A stretch of DNA of 64,000 nt from Undaria pinnatifida. Lineage: Eukaryota; Sar; Phaeophyceae; Laminariales; Alariaceae. The notes below the pieces were generated by a model that was not told where the DNA came from, searched no databases, and was given only the letters and a program-made list of their open reading frames with translations. The stretch's first letter is position 1, and every line of letters begins with the position of its first letter. The position numbers and the translations under genes were made by a program. Shown one piece after another: positions 1-11,223 of this stretch. The DNA is taken from NCBI GenBank assembly GCA_012845835.1, contig JABAKD010000016.1, forward strand, positions 12,165,007 to 12,229,006. The letters run 5' to 3'.

Positions 1-297
1 TAAATGTATGTAACACACTTCGACAAAATATTCGATCTCACAGCTGGAGTGTATCTTAATTTTTAAAATATATAGACTATAATACACGATAGCTTTTTTT
101 TTAGAGCCATCCTACGCTAAGGGTGCAGCATAACTTTCTAAGAATTTTTTGGGCTCTCGTAACACAAGGAGCTCAGCATTTCGCCCGAAAGGTTACTTCA
201 AGGGCGTTCGTTCGCGCGATACCGGTGGTTCCTCACTTGAGCGGTGGTGAAAAAAAAAAATGCGATTTAGCCAAAATAAGGTATACTGCCATGTTCG

Positions 298-592
298 ACG
301 CGTGCTACGATAGAGGTGCACCACTTTTTTTCCTGAGGTTTTCCTCAATTTGGGAGCTTAAGACCTCTCCCCCCCAAAAAAAAAATGGAGAAAAACGACA
401 CAAAACTGGTTTCTTCATCCCGGATGAAAAAAATCCCCGAGGGCCTAGGTGTTACACACAACGAGAATCTCGCGGCAACAAAAGAAAATGGTTTATATTT
501 TTTCCGATGATGTTGTGTTAAGGAGCCTCGTCATTCAGAAAAAACTTTCGCCAAAAAAAGGTATACCTTAATACCTCTATTGTAGCACCGTG
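298..592 (-). mobile_element. Family A inverted-repeat element, copy A1
   Basis: Bounded by acgcgtgctacgatagaggt and its near reverse complement cctctattgtagcac. The interior holds the family landmarks in reverse order (cctaggt, acaacgagaat, ttttccgatgatg, ttaaggagcctcgtcattcag). No ORF spans it. It resembles a MITE. Confidence 0.65.
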
Positions 593-1634
593 TCGTTGGG
601 GGCCCACTAGTAAGTACGATACGAACAGATAACAGATAACTAACCCTGACAACAATAAGTAATGGTATTATTGCCTCTGTCTGGGAGCCTAGCAACGCAT
701 TTTATATGATCTAGGATGCGAAGACATGGTACAACGGGGTTTCACTTGCCTTTGGAGGCGTGTGCATGCATGTAGGAATAAGGGGGTGGTGATATTGCGC
801 CATTCGTGCATGGAAACTTTTCAGTTATGTCAGCGGCTGGTTGCATTATTACAAGGAGGTTCAGCGAGACGAGTGAGTGGCCAACGTGGAACCTGCCTAT
901 TAATAGTGCCTACCAATAGTAGTGTACTTTCCCCGTGTCGAACTTGAAAAATAGTCTTCCCGGTATCCCCAGGAAATGAATCCGCTTCGATCTTGACACG
1001 TCCGCCCGTATATATATCCAGCCGACCTGTTATCCCGCCGTTTCAGGGGGAGATAGTGTTATAAGGCTTAGTTTTGCAAGTGTGTGTGGCTGTGAGTCGG
1101 CACGACTTATTCGCCAAAACTACTGTAGATAGTAGTCGGGCTAATAGTCATATCCTGAAGGTGCCGACTATCCGACTTATTGGGTGTCCAGCACTTGCAG
1201 CAAGGATTATTGAACGTGGGCCGGGGCGCGGGACTAATACCCCACACTAGTTTCTTAACATTGGTCAGACAATCCCCGACAGTCGGAACTGCGCGGGCTT
1301 GTAGCTGAGACTGGCACACAACCTCACTCTCAGCAACCAACCAAGGAATTTTCTTCAAACACAAACAAAACACTATCGTCACGAAAAAAAGGTGTGCTAA
1401 GCTTTTTGAAAAAAAAACAACCTTCTGCTGCTTCAAAAATTATGTTCACCCGCGCACACGAGATGGACCACGCGGCAGAGCACTAAACGTGCTATTATTA
1501 CTTCACGTTGTTGTGCAGATCTAGAAAAAAGAAGGTAAAAACTCGCAGTATCGGACGAGCGACGCTTCAGCACAACAAGCCCACCCTCGACCGCCTGTGG
1601 GAAGTTTCCAAGAGAAGTTTGTAGGAAGCAAGGC

Positions 1635-1864
1635 ACGCGTGCTACGATAAAGGTAGCACTTTTCGTCTAAAATATTTTCTGAAAGAGGGGGCTCCTTGAT
1701 CCAAAATCGTCGGAAAATAAATAAATAATAAGCCATTTTTTTGTGCATGATCCTCGTTGCATAATACCTATAGACCATGCATCGGATTTTTCCTCCCGTA
1801 CATGCGGTGGTAGCAGTTTTATTTTTCTCCAAGAAACTAGTTTTTGGGCGAGGGACATGTCTTA
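1635..1864 (+). mobile_element. Family A copy A2, 3' truncated
   Basis: It has the 5' end acgcgtgctacgataaaggt and the interior landmarks (attttctgaaagag, aaaatcgtcggaaaataaat, gccattttt), but stops at ggcgagggacatgtcttaac without the right terminal repeat. Confidence 0.55.
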
Positions 1865-1867
1865 ACA

Positions 1868-2065
1868 TTAAGTTATATATATAGGGATGGAGAGACACAG
1901 AGTGTCTTCTGCAGGTGTCTGCTTATTTTGAGCAGGTCCTCGGCTAGTAATCACATTCGCCATTTCTTAAGTTATATAGGGGTGCCCAGGGAGACACAAA
2001 GTGTCTCCAGCAGGCCCGCCTGTTGAGCGGGTCCTCGGTGAATACTCACACTCTTAGCCGTACGT
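1868..2065. repeat. Two direct repeats of about 99 bp
   Basis: Two units start ttaagttatat, at 1868 and 1967, and share agacacagagtgtct, gcaggt and gagcaggtcctcgg-type blocks. They directly follow the broken end of A2. Confidence 0.6.
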
Positions 2066-2195
2066 AGTAGAGAACAGAAGAAGCGTTATGATCTCCACAG
2101 AGCCCCGGATAGCAACTGAGAACCGAGGCGCATGCCTCGGTTTCATTTCCTGACTACCCGGGGCCGGGCGAACAGATATAACGCCAATCTATCTG

Positions 2196-2487
2196 ACGCG
2201 TGCGCTACGATATATGGGTAGGTGTAGCACTTTCCGCCTGAAATGTTTTCTGAATATGACGGGGCTTCTTAACGCCAAATCGTCCGAAATAGGCCATTTT
2301 TTTTGCATGATTCTTCTCGTAGTGTACTTGGACCCAGATGGGATTTTTCATCCGGGATCATCTAGCAGTTTTGGATTTTTCATCCGGGATCAAATCAGTT
2401 TTTGGGTTAAGAAGGACATGTTCTTATAACCTCCCAATTTGATAGGAGAACCTCAGAAAAAAAGTGCTGCACCTCTATTATCATACG
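2196..2487 (+). mobile_element. Family A copy A3
   Basis: Nearly full length: acgcgtgcgctacgata at the left and cacctctattatcatacg at the right, with tgacggggcttcttaacgcc, aaatcgtccgaaa and atttttcatccggga inside. Confidence 0.6.
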
Positions 2488-2826
2488 AAAACGGCCAATT
2501 ACTACCCATCAAATCAGACATGTCTTAGCCTCGAGCCATCCCACGGTAAGGGTTGCAGTTGTTGGATTTGTAACTAATATTATATACGAGCCATCCCACG
2601 GTGTAGGGGGTGCAGCATCAGTCCCATCACTCCTCTCCTCACATGAGGGACTCAATATCTCACCCGATACTACATGACTTCCCGAAGGCATTCGTTCGCA
2701 CAACCCGACTAAGCGCTTCTCCATGCCTTGTAATCCTAAAAAAATATATACTCGTCAAATAATTACTCACACTAATGACTAACCGGGGGGCAGTTCCTCA
2801 CGTGAAGAACTCAATCGCGGACATAC

Positions 2827-2948
2827 GGTATACCTTTTTTTGGCGCAAAAAGTGCAACCCCTGCGCGGTGGGATGACTCCCTCCTAAAGCGAGGAACCCT
2901 CTTGAGGAAAAAAAAATGGTGCCCCTCTATCGTAGTGTAGCACGCGTC
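2827..2948 (+). mobile_element. Family A copy A4, internally deleted
   Basis: It begins ggtataccttttttt and ends gcccctctatcgtag then cacgcgt, joining the two ends of the family with most of the interior missing. Confidence 0.45.
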
Positions 2949-5876
2949 ATTCTTGTTCTTTCTGTAACATGTCATGTGGAGCATGATCATCTAGGAGTCA
3001 GAGAAGAGTATTACTTTAAAGTAATAGTAGTAGACTGTCTACAGGCGCTATCAACCGTTTTATCGAGGCTGAGCCAAGCCGTACGTACACGATATTCTGT
3101 TCCTCGTGTGTGGTTTATGTTTGCCGTACGTAGCTTACAACACGTATTTTGTACAAGTCTTTTGCGTTCATTTGATTAAAGGGTCCGCAGTGTTTTAAGC
3201 CAGTTCTTAATCGGACGGACGGACAGAAGGACCGACGGATGGACACACACACATCGCCCCGGACTTTCCTCCGCCACAGACACTCAGCCTACGGGGCAGA
3301 CCACGCATCCCACCTCTTCTTGCTGTCAACGTTGAAAACACATCATCATGCTCTTAACATTGAAAATGTTCCACACACATCTGACAGATCACCACCTAGC
3401 GATTTAGATCACCTAGATGATAATATATCTGTCTCGGTATGTTACATTGCGCAGGATCTGTCTGTATCTAGCACACATCATATCCAACCCGGGACACACG
3501 TGCTAGGTCGTCATGCAGAGATCACCCCCTCCCCCCCCCCGCCGTCAAAAGTTGTTAACTGCTGTTATCCCACGCGGTAGGGGTTGGCTTTTTGGACCCC
3601 AAACGTTTCTGATAATGCCACGGTTCAGCTCCCTCAAGGGAGGTAACACTACCGTTTAGTCTTGACACTTGTACGAGAGCATCTTCTGTGTTTTAGGACT
3701 GTAGCGCAAAGACGTGAGGGTCGACTTGCGCGAGCGAATGCCTTTCAAGTCTTGTTTCGTGTGATGGAGATTATATTACTCCCATCCTGTTGGGAGCTCA
3801 GAAAATTCTTAGAATCTGCCGCACGCACCCCAACCAAGCGTGGGATGACCCCGCAATATCCATATGATTTCGACCATGCACATCATCTCTCTACAGACCA
3901 GGCATCTATCTGCCCTGCAATGCACACATAGTCTATATATACCATTGAACGGGATCTGATCTGACCTGTCCTGTAGTTCACATGTATGTGTAGCGTTCAT
4001 CACGGAGGAGGGGAGGGGCGATTACAATCCGAATCAGACATAAAACATATATATGAGTTAAACTTCAGGTGGTTGGTGTCCGGCGTCCCGTTTTGCCAAA
4101 TTAACCATCCTCCGAGGATTTGCGGTAGACGGCGACAAAACAAGGGACCTCTCCCTACCCTAAAACTAGAACCCTACCCTACCCTACCCGACCAAAAAAA
4201 AGAAAGAAAAAAAACCTTGACACCAATACAAACGCGCAAAAGACCACAAAACACAGCATTTAACGCACCACACAATAGTCGCAGTCCACTGACGATTTCG
4301 ATGCAGCGGCCCTGACCTCTCCTGCCCGTACGGATAAGACGAGAATTTTTCCGTTACACCGGGCGCGAAAAAAAAAAACGCGCGGCAGGCGCAAAGAGAA
4401 CAGGCGGCACGCAGGATACGCGGGGGCCGCGCGCGCCAAACCTCTATAAAAAAAAGACTTGAGATGAAGAGAGAAGACAAGAAAACAAAAAACGCAGACG
4501 CCAAACATTTGCAAGGAAGGGCTTGTTGACTAGGATATATACTCCAGGGGTACCCATGTACCACATCTGATGAGTTAGGTAATACTCGGGCATGTCTGTA
4601 CGTACCCACCCGCGGGTGCCCACCCTTGAGCATATATATACCCTGCCATAACATACCTTTGAAACATTGATGGTGCTTATGCGCTCCGTGTGCTCCCGCG
4701 TCATGGACGTAAAATTAAACAAAAAAAACAGACGACGCGGGAGAAAAACCACACGCTTTGTTACGCATTGCCCTGTCCACGCTGTACCTCTTGGGCCACT
4801 CGCGCATTAGCTCCCCCCCCCCCTCCCCCTTCTATCTCCCCATTCGGACTAGACCTAGCTCTGGTCTGGCCGAAGCACGCACAAGGCGATAGCTCCGGCT
4901 GAACAGAGACCTATACGCTGCCAACCTCCTGAATCCAAAGCTTTCGAAACCAAACGCCTTCGATTTCAACAGCTTCCGAAATCAAAAAGCTTTCCAAAAT
5001 CAAAAAGCATCGCCACCTCTTTTTTAATAAAACCCCGAAAGGCTTGACGTACAAGCGAAAGCGGGGGCAAAAAAAAGGAGCCCAGAAAAAAATGATCCAG
5101 CTGCCGCTGCTCTTCGTTTCTACCGCGATGGCCGACATGACCCGACCTGACTTTCGATTTACGTATCATATACGGCGGTATCGTAACTTTTGGCGCGTCA
5201 AAAAAAAAAGGAGCACACGTGACACGGGAACGGCCCGTCCCTGTCCCCCCCCTGACACTGACGCGCATGCGTGGTATCATACGTACGGAATGGGTGACTT
5301 TCATCTCACAACTTCGAGGCTCCACCAAGTTACGACAGCAAGGCAAAGCCATAGCATGCACCCTAGTTTACATGGCCAAAAGGACAGGGAGAGGTCCTCG
5401 CCGAACAGTACTCTCCACACGCCCCCTCCCCCCCTCACTCATTCCTGCGCGTGACGAGCTCCACTTCTTACGTCGTGCCCCCCCCCCTCCCCTCTCGCAT
5501 CCCTAACGCCTCAACTTCCAGCAGCAAAAACGAAACAAAAACAACCAACAACACGCAGAAGACCCCCATCACAAAAATGCTCCCCTCCGCACCGCCCTGC
5601 GCGCACTACTCTCTACTTTACTACGCCTTCTAGCCGCTTGTCACGCCAGCGTCAGGCAGGCCTTGCTACCCGGTACATATAATACACCCTTCCGGTGGAG
5701 ATATACCAGGTACAGTACACCCCACGCCAGACATATTATATCCCCTTGTGGCAGATAAAAATATTAACCCGTTTTACGAAACCGAGCAACACCCGCCGGC
5801 GCTCCCAACATTTGCGTGCCAAGAGTTAGGCTCCGGTGGCGCCGACGAAAATGGCTCCGGCGTGTCGCCCACGTAT
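2949..5876. other. No gene seen; low-complexity spacer
   Basis: No frame here shows convincing protein character or splice structure. It holds A- and C-rich runs, a short (CCCTA)n run near 4155-4190, and fragments of family A-like terminal sequence near 3560-3660. Confidence 0.5.
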
Positions 5877-6245
5877 CCCAACAGGTTTTCGAATGCCTTG
5901 GAGTACACCTAGCGATAAAAAAAAGAGGCGTTTGGGGGGTGAAGGGGGAGGGGGAAAATAAGGTGTGACACCCTTCAAAAATAATCATATACCGGGTATG
6001 TTTCTCAACACCCTGGAGCACGTGCATGGACGGCCAAAAACAAGCACACAAAAGGAGGCGTATGTTTGAAGGGAGGTGGGGAGAAGGCGTTCGTGAGGGG
6101 GAGTAGGCATTCGTGGCGGGGGGGGGGGGAGGCGTAAGACTCCAACAACAGGCTTTAGAACGCCATGGAGATATCTAGCTGCAAAAAACAAAAAAGCATG
6201 CAGCAGGCATTCATGGCGGTAAAGGGGAGAAGAAAAGTGTGAGAC
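5877..6245. repeat. Three diverged tandem units of about 130 bp
   Basis: Units share ccaacag, then cctggagta or ccatggaga, then an A-rich run, then gaggcgt or ggcattc and a G-rich tail ending gtgtga. They are clearest at 5877-5970 and 6140-6245, with a more diverged middle unit. Confidence 0.45.
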
Positions 6246-6424
6246 CACACGTCACTTCTTCCCCATACGTACTATAATCGAGTCAAGTTAAGAAGAGCCA
6301 TGAGCGCGTACCTGGTACATTAACACGACTATTTACCTACAGGGCAACGTTTGAGACAACCAGACGACTGCTAGGGGACAAAAAGCGAATGAGACACCAA
6401 ACTACAACGACGGAAATAAACCAC

Positions 6425-6483
6425 CCGTGCTTGCTCTACGCTTTCCAACATGGTTGTTAGCTTCTGCACCTCCGTCTTCATAC
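6425..6483 (-). pseudogene. Decayed copy of the coiled-coil exon (copy 4)
   Basis: It reads T-E-V-Q-K-L-T-T-M-L-E-S-V-E-Q-A-R followed by a donor-like gtggtt. Flanking AC-rich sequence is shared with the other copies, suggesting tandem duplication of a larger unit. Confidence 0.42.
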
Positions 6484-6674
6484 CATAACCAAGTACAATC
6501 GAGTCCCCAAAACGCCCCAGTAACAAGAGCTACGAGTAAGGCAACATGTCTTGTCACATATCAGGCATACGAAGGGCGACCCAACCCGGGGCTGCTATAT
6601 TGAAGACGAACGAATCGACGAATCGAGACATCCAACCACAACGACCGGCCTGAATAACACAAAAATCATTTGTA

Positions 6675-6710
6675 CCTGCTTGCTCTACGCTTTCCAACTC
6701 CGCAACAAAA
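6675..6710 (-). pseudogene. Decayed copy of the coiled-coil exon (copy 3)
   Basis: Only the 3' half remains: A-E-L-E-S-V-E-Q-A followed by an intact-looking donor gtacaa. Confidence 0.4.
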
Positions 6711-6736
6711 CGATCGTCCTAATTCACACAAAACAT

Positions 6737-6798
6737 CTGCGCTTGCTTGCCCTCCGCTTTCCAACTCCGGTGCTAGTTCCAGCACCTCCGCTTCCATG
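6737..6798 (-). pseudogene. Decayed copy of the coiled-coil exon (copy 2)
   Basis: On the minus strand it reads M-E-A-E-V-L-E-L-A-P-E-L-E-S-G-G-Q-A-S, close to the segment at 7083-7163 at the DNA level. The donor has been lost (cgcagat). Confidence 0.4.
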
Positions 6799-7082
6799 CT
6801 GTGTATCAAATGTATTACGCAGCTTGCAAAGATGAGTATCAACCCTAAATTTGTCGAACTACGTTGTTAGAATAATTTCATAAAAAATAACCAAGTCCCA
6901 AAACGGCTGAGTGACAAGAACCAAATACTAACTACCAGCGAGGCAACACCACTGCCACAAATACACCAAGCGACGACTACGACAACCAAAACATGACCAA
7001 ACAACTAACCACCACCTGACGAACGAATGACGAGCGAACTGGAACAGCGCACCAAAACCACCGACCGAAGCAACCCAATCAC

Positions 7083-7163
7083 CTGTGCTCGCTCTACGCT
7101 TTCCAACTCGGCCGTGAGCTTCTGCACCTCTGCCTCCACCTTCTGCAGGGTTGTCTCCGACAT
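7083..7163 (-). CDS. Candidate first exon encoding a coiled-coil segment
   Basis: An ATG is followed by 27 codons, M-S-E-T-T-L-Q-K-V-E-A-E-V-Q then K-L-T-A-E-L-E-S-V-E-R-A-Q, ending at a donor gtgatt in phase 0. Hydrophobic residues recur with heptad-like spacing, and third positions are mostly G or C. Three degraded copies of the same segment follow on the same strand. I could not find later exons, so this may be a live short-exon gene or a relic. Prefoldin-like or other short coiled-coil proteins are possible, but I make no assignment. Confidence 0.4.
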
Positions 7164-7202
7164 CGCACCGCCGCTTCAAACAGGGCGCTCCTCTGTTATC
7201 AC

Positions 7203-7415
7203 AAGACACCACATACAAGGGTGGGTGGGAGGGTTGGTGGGTTGGGTGGGTGGGTGGGTGGGTGGGTGGGTGGAATGGGTGGGTTAGGTGGGTGCGTAGG
7301 TGGGTGGGTGGGTTGGTGGGTGGGGTGGGTGGGTTGGGTGCGTGGGTGGGCAGGTTGGGTGCGTGGGCGGGTGGGGTGCGTGGGTGCGTGGGTGGGTGGG
7401 TGGGTGGGTGGACGA
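7203..7415 (+). repeat. (GGGT)n tract, G-quadruplex-prone
   Basis: About 210 bp of GGGT/GGTGGGT repeats on the plus strand, with many runs of three or more G spaced by one to four bases. It lies between the divergent ATGs at 7163 (minus) and 7440 (plus). Glycine/tryptophan-rich frames across it are artefacts of the repeat. Confidence 0.85.
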
Positions 7416-7439
7416 GAGGCAGCGCGGAACGAACGATCG

Positions 7440-7532
7440 ATGGCGGAGCGGCTGAAACTTCTAGGCTTGTTGGCTATTGTAGGGCTAGCCCTAAACGCAG
7501 GACGGACTAGCCAAAAACAAACAAACTACCAG
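7440..7532 (+). CDS. Candidate first exon with signal-peptide-like N terminus
   Basis: An ATG in good context (gatcgATGG) starts M-A-E-R-L-K-L-L-G-L-L-A-I-V-G-L-A-L-N-A, a charged start followed by a hydrophobic core typical of a secretory signal. The frame continues 31 codons to a CAG|gtacca donor in phase 0. It lies just beyond the (GGGT)n tract, divergent from the coiled-coil exon. No downstream exon was found, so it could be chance. Confidence 0.25.
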
Positions 7533-7854
7533 GTACCAGTCGTTGGTGGCCCATTTTAATTTTACACGTCGACCCAGACTAACCCGACCATGGCCCTGCC
7601 CTGAACTCTATTATAAACCCAAACGCCAACAGTTTAGGCGGTTCAAGGTTTACGGCTGGGGCAGCCAGTCGTCGCGCGGCTCCACATCGTGTGTAGTTGT
7701 AAAAAAAAAAAAAACGGCGGGCGTTTTTGCCAAGCCTCAACCAATCAGATCAAAGACGACCGGCAGGAAGTTTTCGCCTCGTACATACCCGTCCTGCATT
7801 CAGGGCTAGACGCTATACACATAGCACCGCAAGGTAAAGTCATCGATGGTCGAC

Positions 7855-8586
7855 GCCTTGTTGGTTTCGATAGGGGTTTTATAAACTTTTCTCGGAAATG
7901 GCGGGGCATCTTAACGCCTTCATAACTGGAAACCTGTTTTTTTGGGGGGGGGACAAATTGCTTGGAATTAGTATAGAGGGGTTTTGCGGCTCTTGAGGGG
8001 TTTTACAAACTTTTCGGAAATGGCGGGGCACCTTAACGCCTTTACAGCTGGAAACCCGTTTTGGGGGAAAAATTACTTGGATTTAGTATAGAGAGAGGTT
8101 TTGCGGCTCCAAAGGGGTTATAAACTTTCTGTAAATGGCGGGGCACCCTGACGCATTTACAGCGGGAAACCCGTTTTTGGGGACAAATCACTTGGATCTA
8201 GTATAGAGAGGTGTTGCGGCTCTAAAGGAAGGGGCTATAAACTTTCTTGAAATGGTGGGGTACCTTAACGCCTTTACAGCTGGAAACCCGTTTTTTTTTG
8301 GGACAAATTACTTGGAACTTAGTATAGAGAGGGGTTTTGCGGCTCTACACGGGTTAGCTTAACCCCAAATAGCCCATTTTTTATTCTTTGTTTTGCACGA
8401 TCACTTTGATTTGTTTTTTGGATGCATGCCTAGGCCACTAGGCCACCAACGGGTTTCACTTTCATTTCTATTTTTTTTTTGAAAAATCAGTGTTTCGGGT
8501 GAGATATACCAACCATTGTTTTACCGAGCCACCACCCTCAGAAGGCAAAAACTATGGTTGGTGCACCTCTTGATGGTAGCATGTGA
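7855..8586 (+). mobile_element. Family A copy A5 carrying an amplified B insert
   Basis: A left part with aaatggcggggcatcttaacg and a right part with accccaaatagccca, tttgcacgat and gcacctcttgatggtagc belong to family A. Between them is a four-unit tandem array (separate entry) that contains family B. Confidence 0.5.
7860..8345 (+). repeat. Four tandem units of about 117 bp spanning an A/B junction
   Basis: The landmark ggcggggc (or gtggggt) recurs at about 7900, 8022, 8138 and 8255. Each unit contains a piece of family A (aaacttt..gaaatggcggggcaccttaac) followed by family B (gcctttacagctggaaacccg to gcggctctaaaggggtt). Confidence 0.8.
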
Positions 8587-9194
8587 CTGGCGGTTAAACA
8601 TAAAACGTAGGCTGGTGGGTAGTGCTAAATAGCCAATGGCGACCCAGTCTTCGGACCCCGACGAAGCAGCCAGATAACCCAAAAAATGCCGTGCTTACCA
8701 ACCGTCTGTAACAGTGCGAGCGCGCAGTAGTACGACAAGCCATTAGTCTCCTGCTGGGCGTGCTGCGCGTGTACTGTATAACTCCTTGAACTATATCATA
8801 GTTTGGGCATTGCTGTGTCAAATCCCCTACCCGCTAGTCCAGCAACGCGACTTTGTTGATGTGGCTAATACTGCTGTAATCGCCTTTTCTCGTTTTTTTT
8901 TTTCTCCTTTTCCCTTTCTCTCCTTCGGGTCACAAAAAAAAGGTTGTACTTAGTATACCATGATAACAGCCGTGGGGGCTGCTCAGCGTGAAGTGGAAGG
9001 CGCGTCAAGGTGGTGTCACGTTTGATCCCTCCTGTGTCGTGTCAAGAGCCACCACACCCTGACCGACAAACGGCGCATATTGCTCGAGCCAACGTAGAAC
9101 CGAGAACAACATTTTGTGCAGAAGAAAGCCCCCCGGGGGCTAGCACTATCCCGCCAATGGCAAAAGAGCAGCCTCAACCACGAGCAAAAAAAAG

Positions 9195-9525
9195 ACGCGT
9201 GCTACGACAGAGGCAAATAACTTTTCGTCAGATTCTCTGAATGACGGGAGCTCCTTCACCCAAAATGGTGGGAATAGCCCATTATTTTTGCATCATTCTC
9301 GTCCTATACCTAGGCCGTGGGATGTTTCGTCCGGTCAGCAGTTTTGTTTCTCCTCAAATCGGTTTTGGGAGAGGTCTTAACCCCTTCAAAGCCCCCAAGC
9401 CCCTCCTTATACTAATTCCAAGTGACTTTGTCCCCCAAAAGGGGTTCCGGCTGTAAAGGTCTCAAGTTCCCAAATTGAGGGGTAATATTAGAAAAAAAGG
9501 GGATGACCTCTATCGTAGCACGCGT
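9195..9525 (+). mobile_element. Family A copy A6, both ends intact, with B insert
   Basis: Terminal repeats acgcgtgctacgacagagg and cctctatcgtagcacgcgt are almost perfect complements. A family B copy interrupts the right half at a TTAA. Confidence 0.7.
9377..9466 (-). mobile_element. Family B element inside A6
   Basis: It begins TTAAccccttcaaagccccc and contains ccaagtgactttgtccccc and ccggctgtaaaggt. The right TTAA has changed to CAAG, while A6 sequence (ttcccaaattgagg) resumes directly after it. Confidence 0.6.
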
Positions 9526-9798
9526 CACAACCTGAACGATCACGAGCACGTACTCGGCGGCAAACCAGGAAACCGCCCGGTAGGGAGGGCCGTTTCCACG
9601 GGGCTGATGGCGCATGAACGGATGGGCGCCTGATGAGTCGCCGTCGACGCACACCGCGCGCCGTGCCCAAGGCGACGCCGCTTGGACCCAGTGATCAGCG
9701 ACGGCCACGGCCGCAGATTTGCAGCATTCGGTCGCTTTTAGATGTCGTTCGACACCCCCCGCCATCTCATGCAAAAACCCTATAGTTTCTACCGTGAA

Positions 9799-9801
9799 TC
9801 C

Positions 9802-9838
<37 letters not shown>

Positions 9839-9839
9839 C
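9799..9839 (+). repeat. (GTT)n microsatellite
   Basis: About thirteen uninterrupted GTT units; they produce poly-Val, poly-Cys and poly-Thr frames that are not genes. Confidence 0.9.
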
Positions 9840-10139
9840 TCACATTACCTCGCATAATCAAGTCCGTGGTCACAGGACAGGCTCCAGTCACTCTGGAGCT
9901 GAGGAATACCCCAGGGAAAACACACACACAACCCAAGGTGGTACACGCATGTATCACAGCTGACGCAATTCATGCCTCCACCAGAAATATATAAAAGTGA
10001 ATCCTAAAACCACACGAGTAGCAGGCGGCCCACTCTTTCTGGTGATGGACATCGGATATCGAACAAAAAAAAACTTTGATCCATACGTTATCCGCTTGCA
10101 GGTTTACACGTGCATGGGCCATTATACCCCGACGGTCCT

Positions 10140-11060
10140 TGTGTTCAGCATGGTGCGGTAGGGTGGGTAAGTAGACTAAGCTGTAAGCTCGTCTGTGCTG
10201 GTCGGTGAACAGTTACTTGCGCGGTCTCTCGCGCGGTGGGTAATTTTGTTTCTAGAGTTTCCAAGAACTTTCCCCCGCTCTTCCGCTTGCGACACACCCG
10301 TAGCTTGAAGCGAACCACGTCCGCGTCCCGAAGAGGAACCTTGTAGGCAAACTGCAGTAGTTTAAACTCGTTGTAGACTAAACTATAAAATCATCCGCCG
10401 GAGGATAAAAAAAAATAAAAAAAATAAACTATAAACTTGTTTGCGCTGGCTATATAGTCGGTGCGGTGTTACTCAGTTGCCCGACTACTTGGGCCGTGGT
10501 TATTATTAAATATTAATAGTTGTTTTTCCTTGAGTTTGAGTTTTTTAGTTCTACCTGGTATGTATAGATCATACACCGGTATGAACCACGTCCCGAAGAG
10601 GAACCTTGTAGGCACACTGCAGCAGTATAAACCCGTTGTAGACCAAAACTACAAACTCGTTTGCGCTGGCTATATAGTCGGTGCGGTGCTACTTAGTAGC
10701 CCGACTACTTGGGCGGTGGTTATTAGTTGTTTTCCTTCAGTTTGAGTTTTTTATCCTCTACTTGGTATGTGTAGATCATGTACCGGTATATACGGACGCC
10801 TGTGTTTCCCCTTTTTGAACTTGCGACACCTCCGGTATTTCAGGGCAACCACATCCCGGAGGGGAACCTTATCGTATATGGACTAAGCTAAAAAATCGTT
10901 TGGGCTGGTCGGTGTTACCCTCCGGGTTACTTGCGGCGTGTGGCTTACTGTTTTTTCTTCGGTTTTTTCAGGAGTTATGTCCCCCTTTTCAACTTGTGAC
11001 ACCCCCGCGATTTCAAGCCAACCACGTCCCCCGAAGGGGGAGCCTGTACGGCATACAATC
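10140..11060 (+). repeat. Family C, four diverged tandem units
   Basis: The block aaccacgtcccgaagaggaacctt (variants) recurs near 10313, 10581, 10848 and 11021. It is followed by actgcagcagt, then tcgtttgcgctggctatatagtcggtg and ttacttgcg or cgactacttggg. Periods are about 265 bp, then 173 bp. No coding frame runs through the units. Confidence 0.7.
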
Positions 11061-11223
11061 TGGCAGCATACTGCCTTTTTTACTGATGCTACGTTGCGTA
11101 TAATACTGCTGTAATGCTGCGCTTAGGACGATCTTGTACTCGAATCGCGACGGACGTCCCCGGCGAACATCGTCGACGAGTCATCGTCGTATGATCACAT
11201 GATGCTTTTCTTTTTCTTTTTTG

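Noticed and set aside
7221-7559. Gly/Trp/Val-rich 112-codon frame over the GGGT tract
   Set aside because: It is the translation of a tetranucleotide repeat; only the last part (from 7440) has an independent start and signal-like character.
9412-9994. Frames with poly-Thr, poly-Val and poly-Cys
   Set aside because: They are produced by the (GTT)n run and cross known family A and B repeats.
10140-11060. Family C array considered as a CRISPR-like array
   Set aside because: Units are 170-270 bp and diverged, not short identical repeats with unique spacers, in a eukaryotic context.
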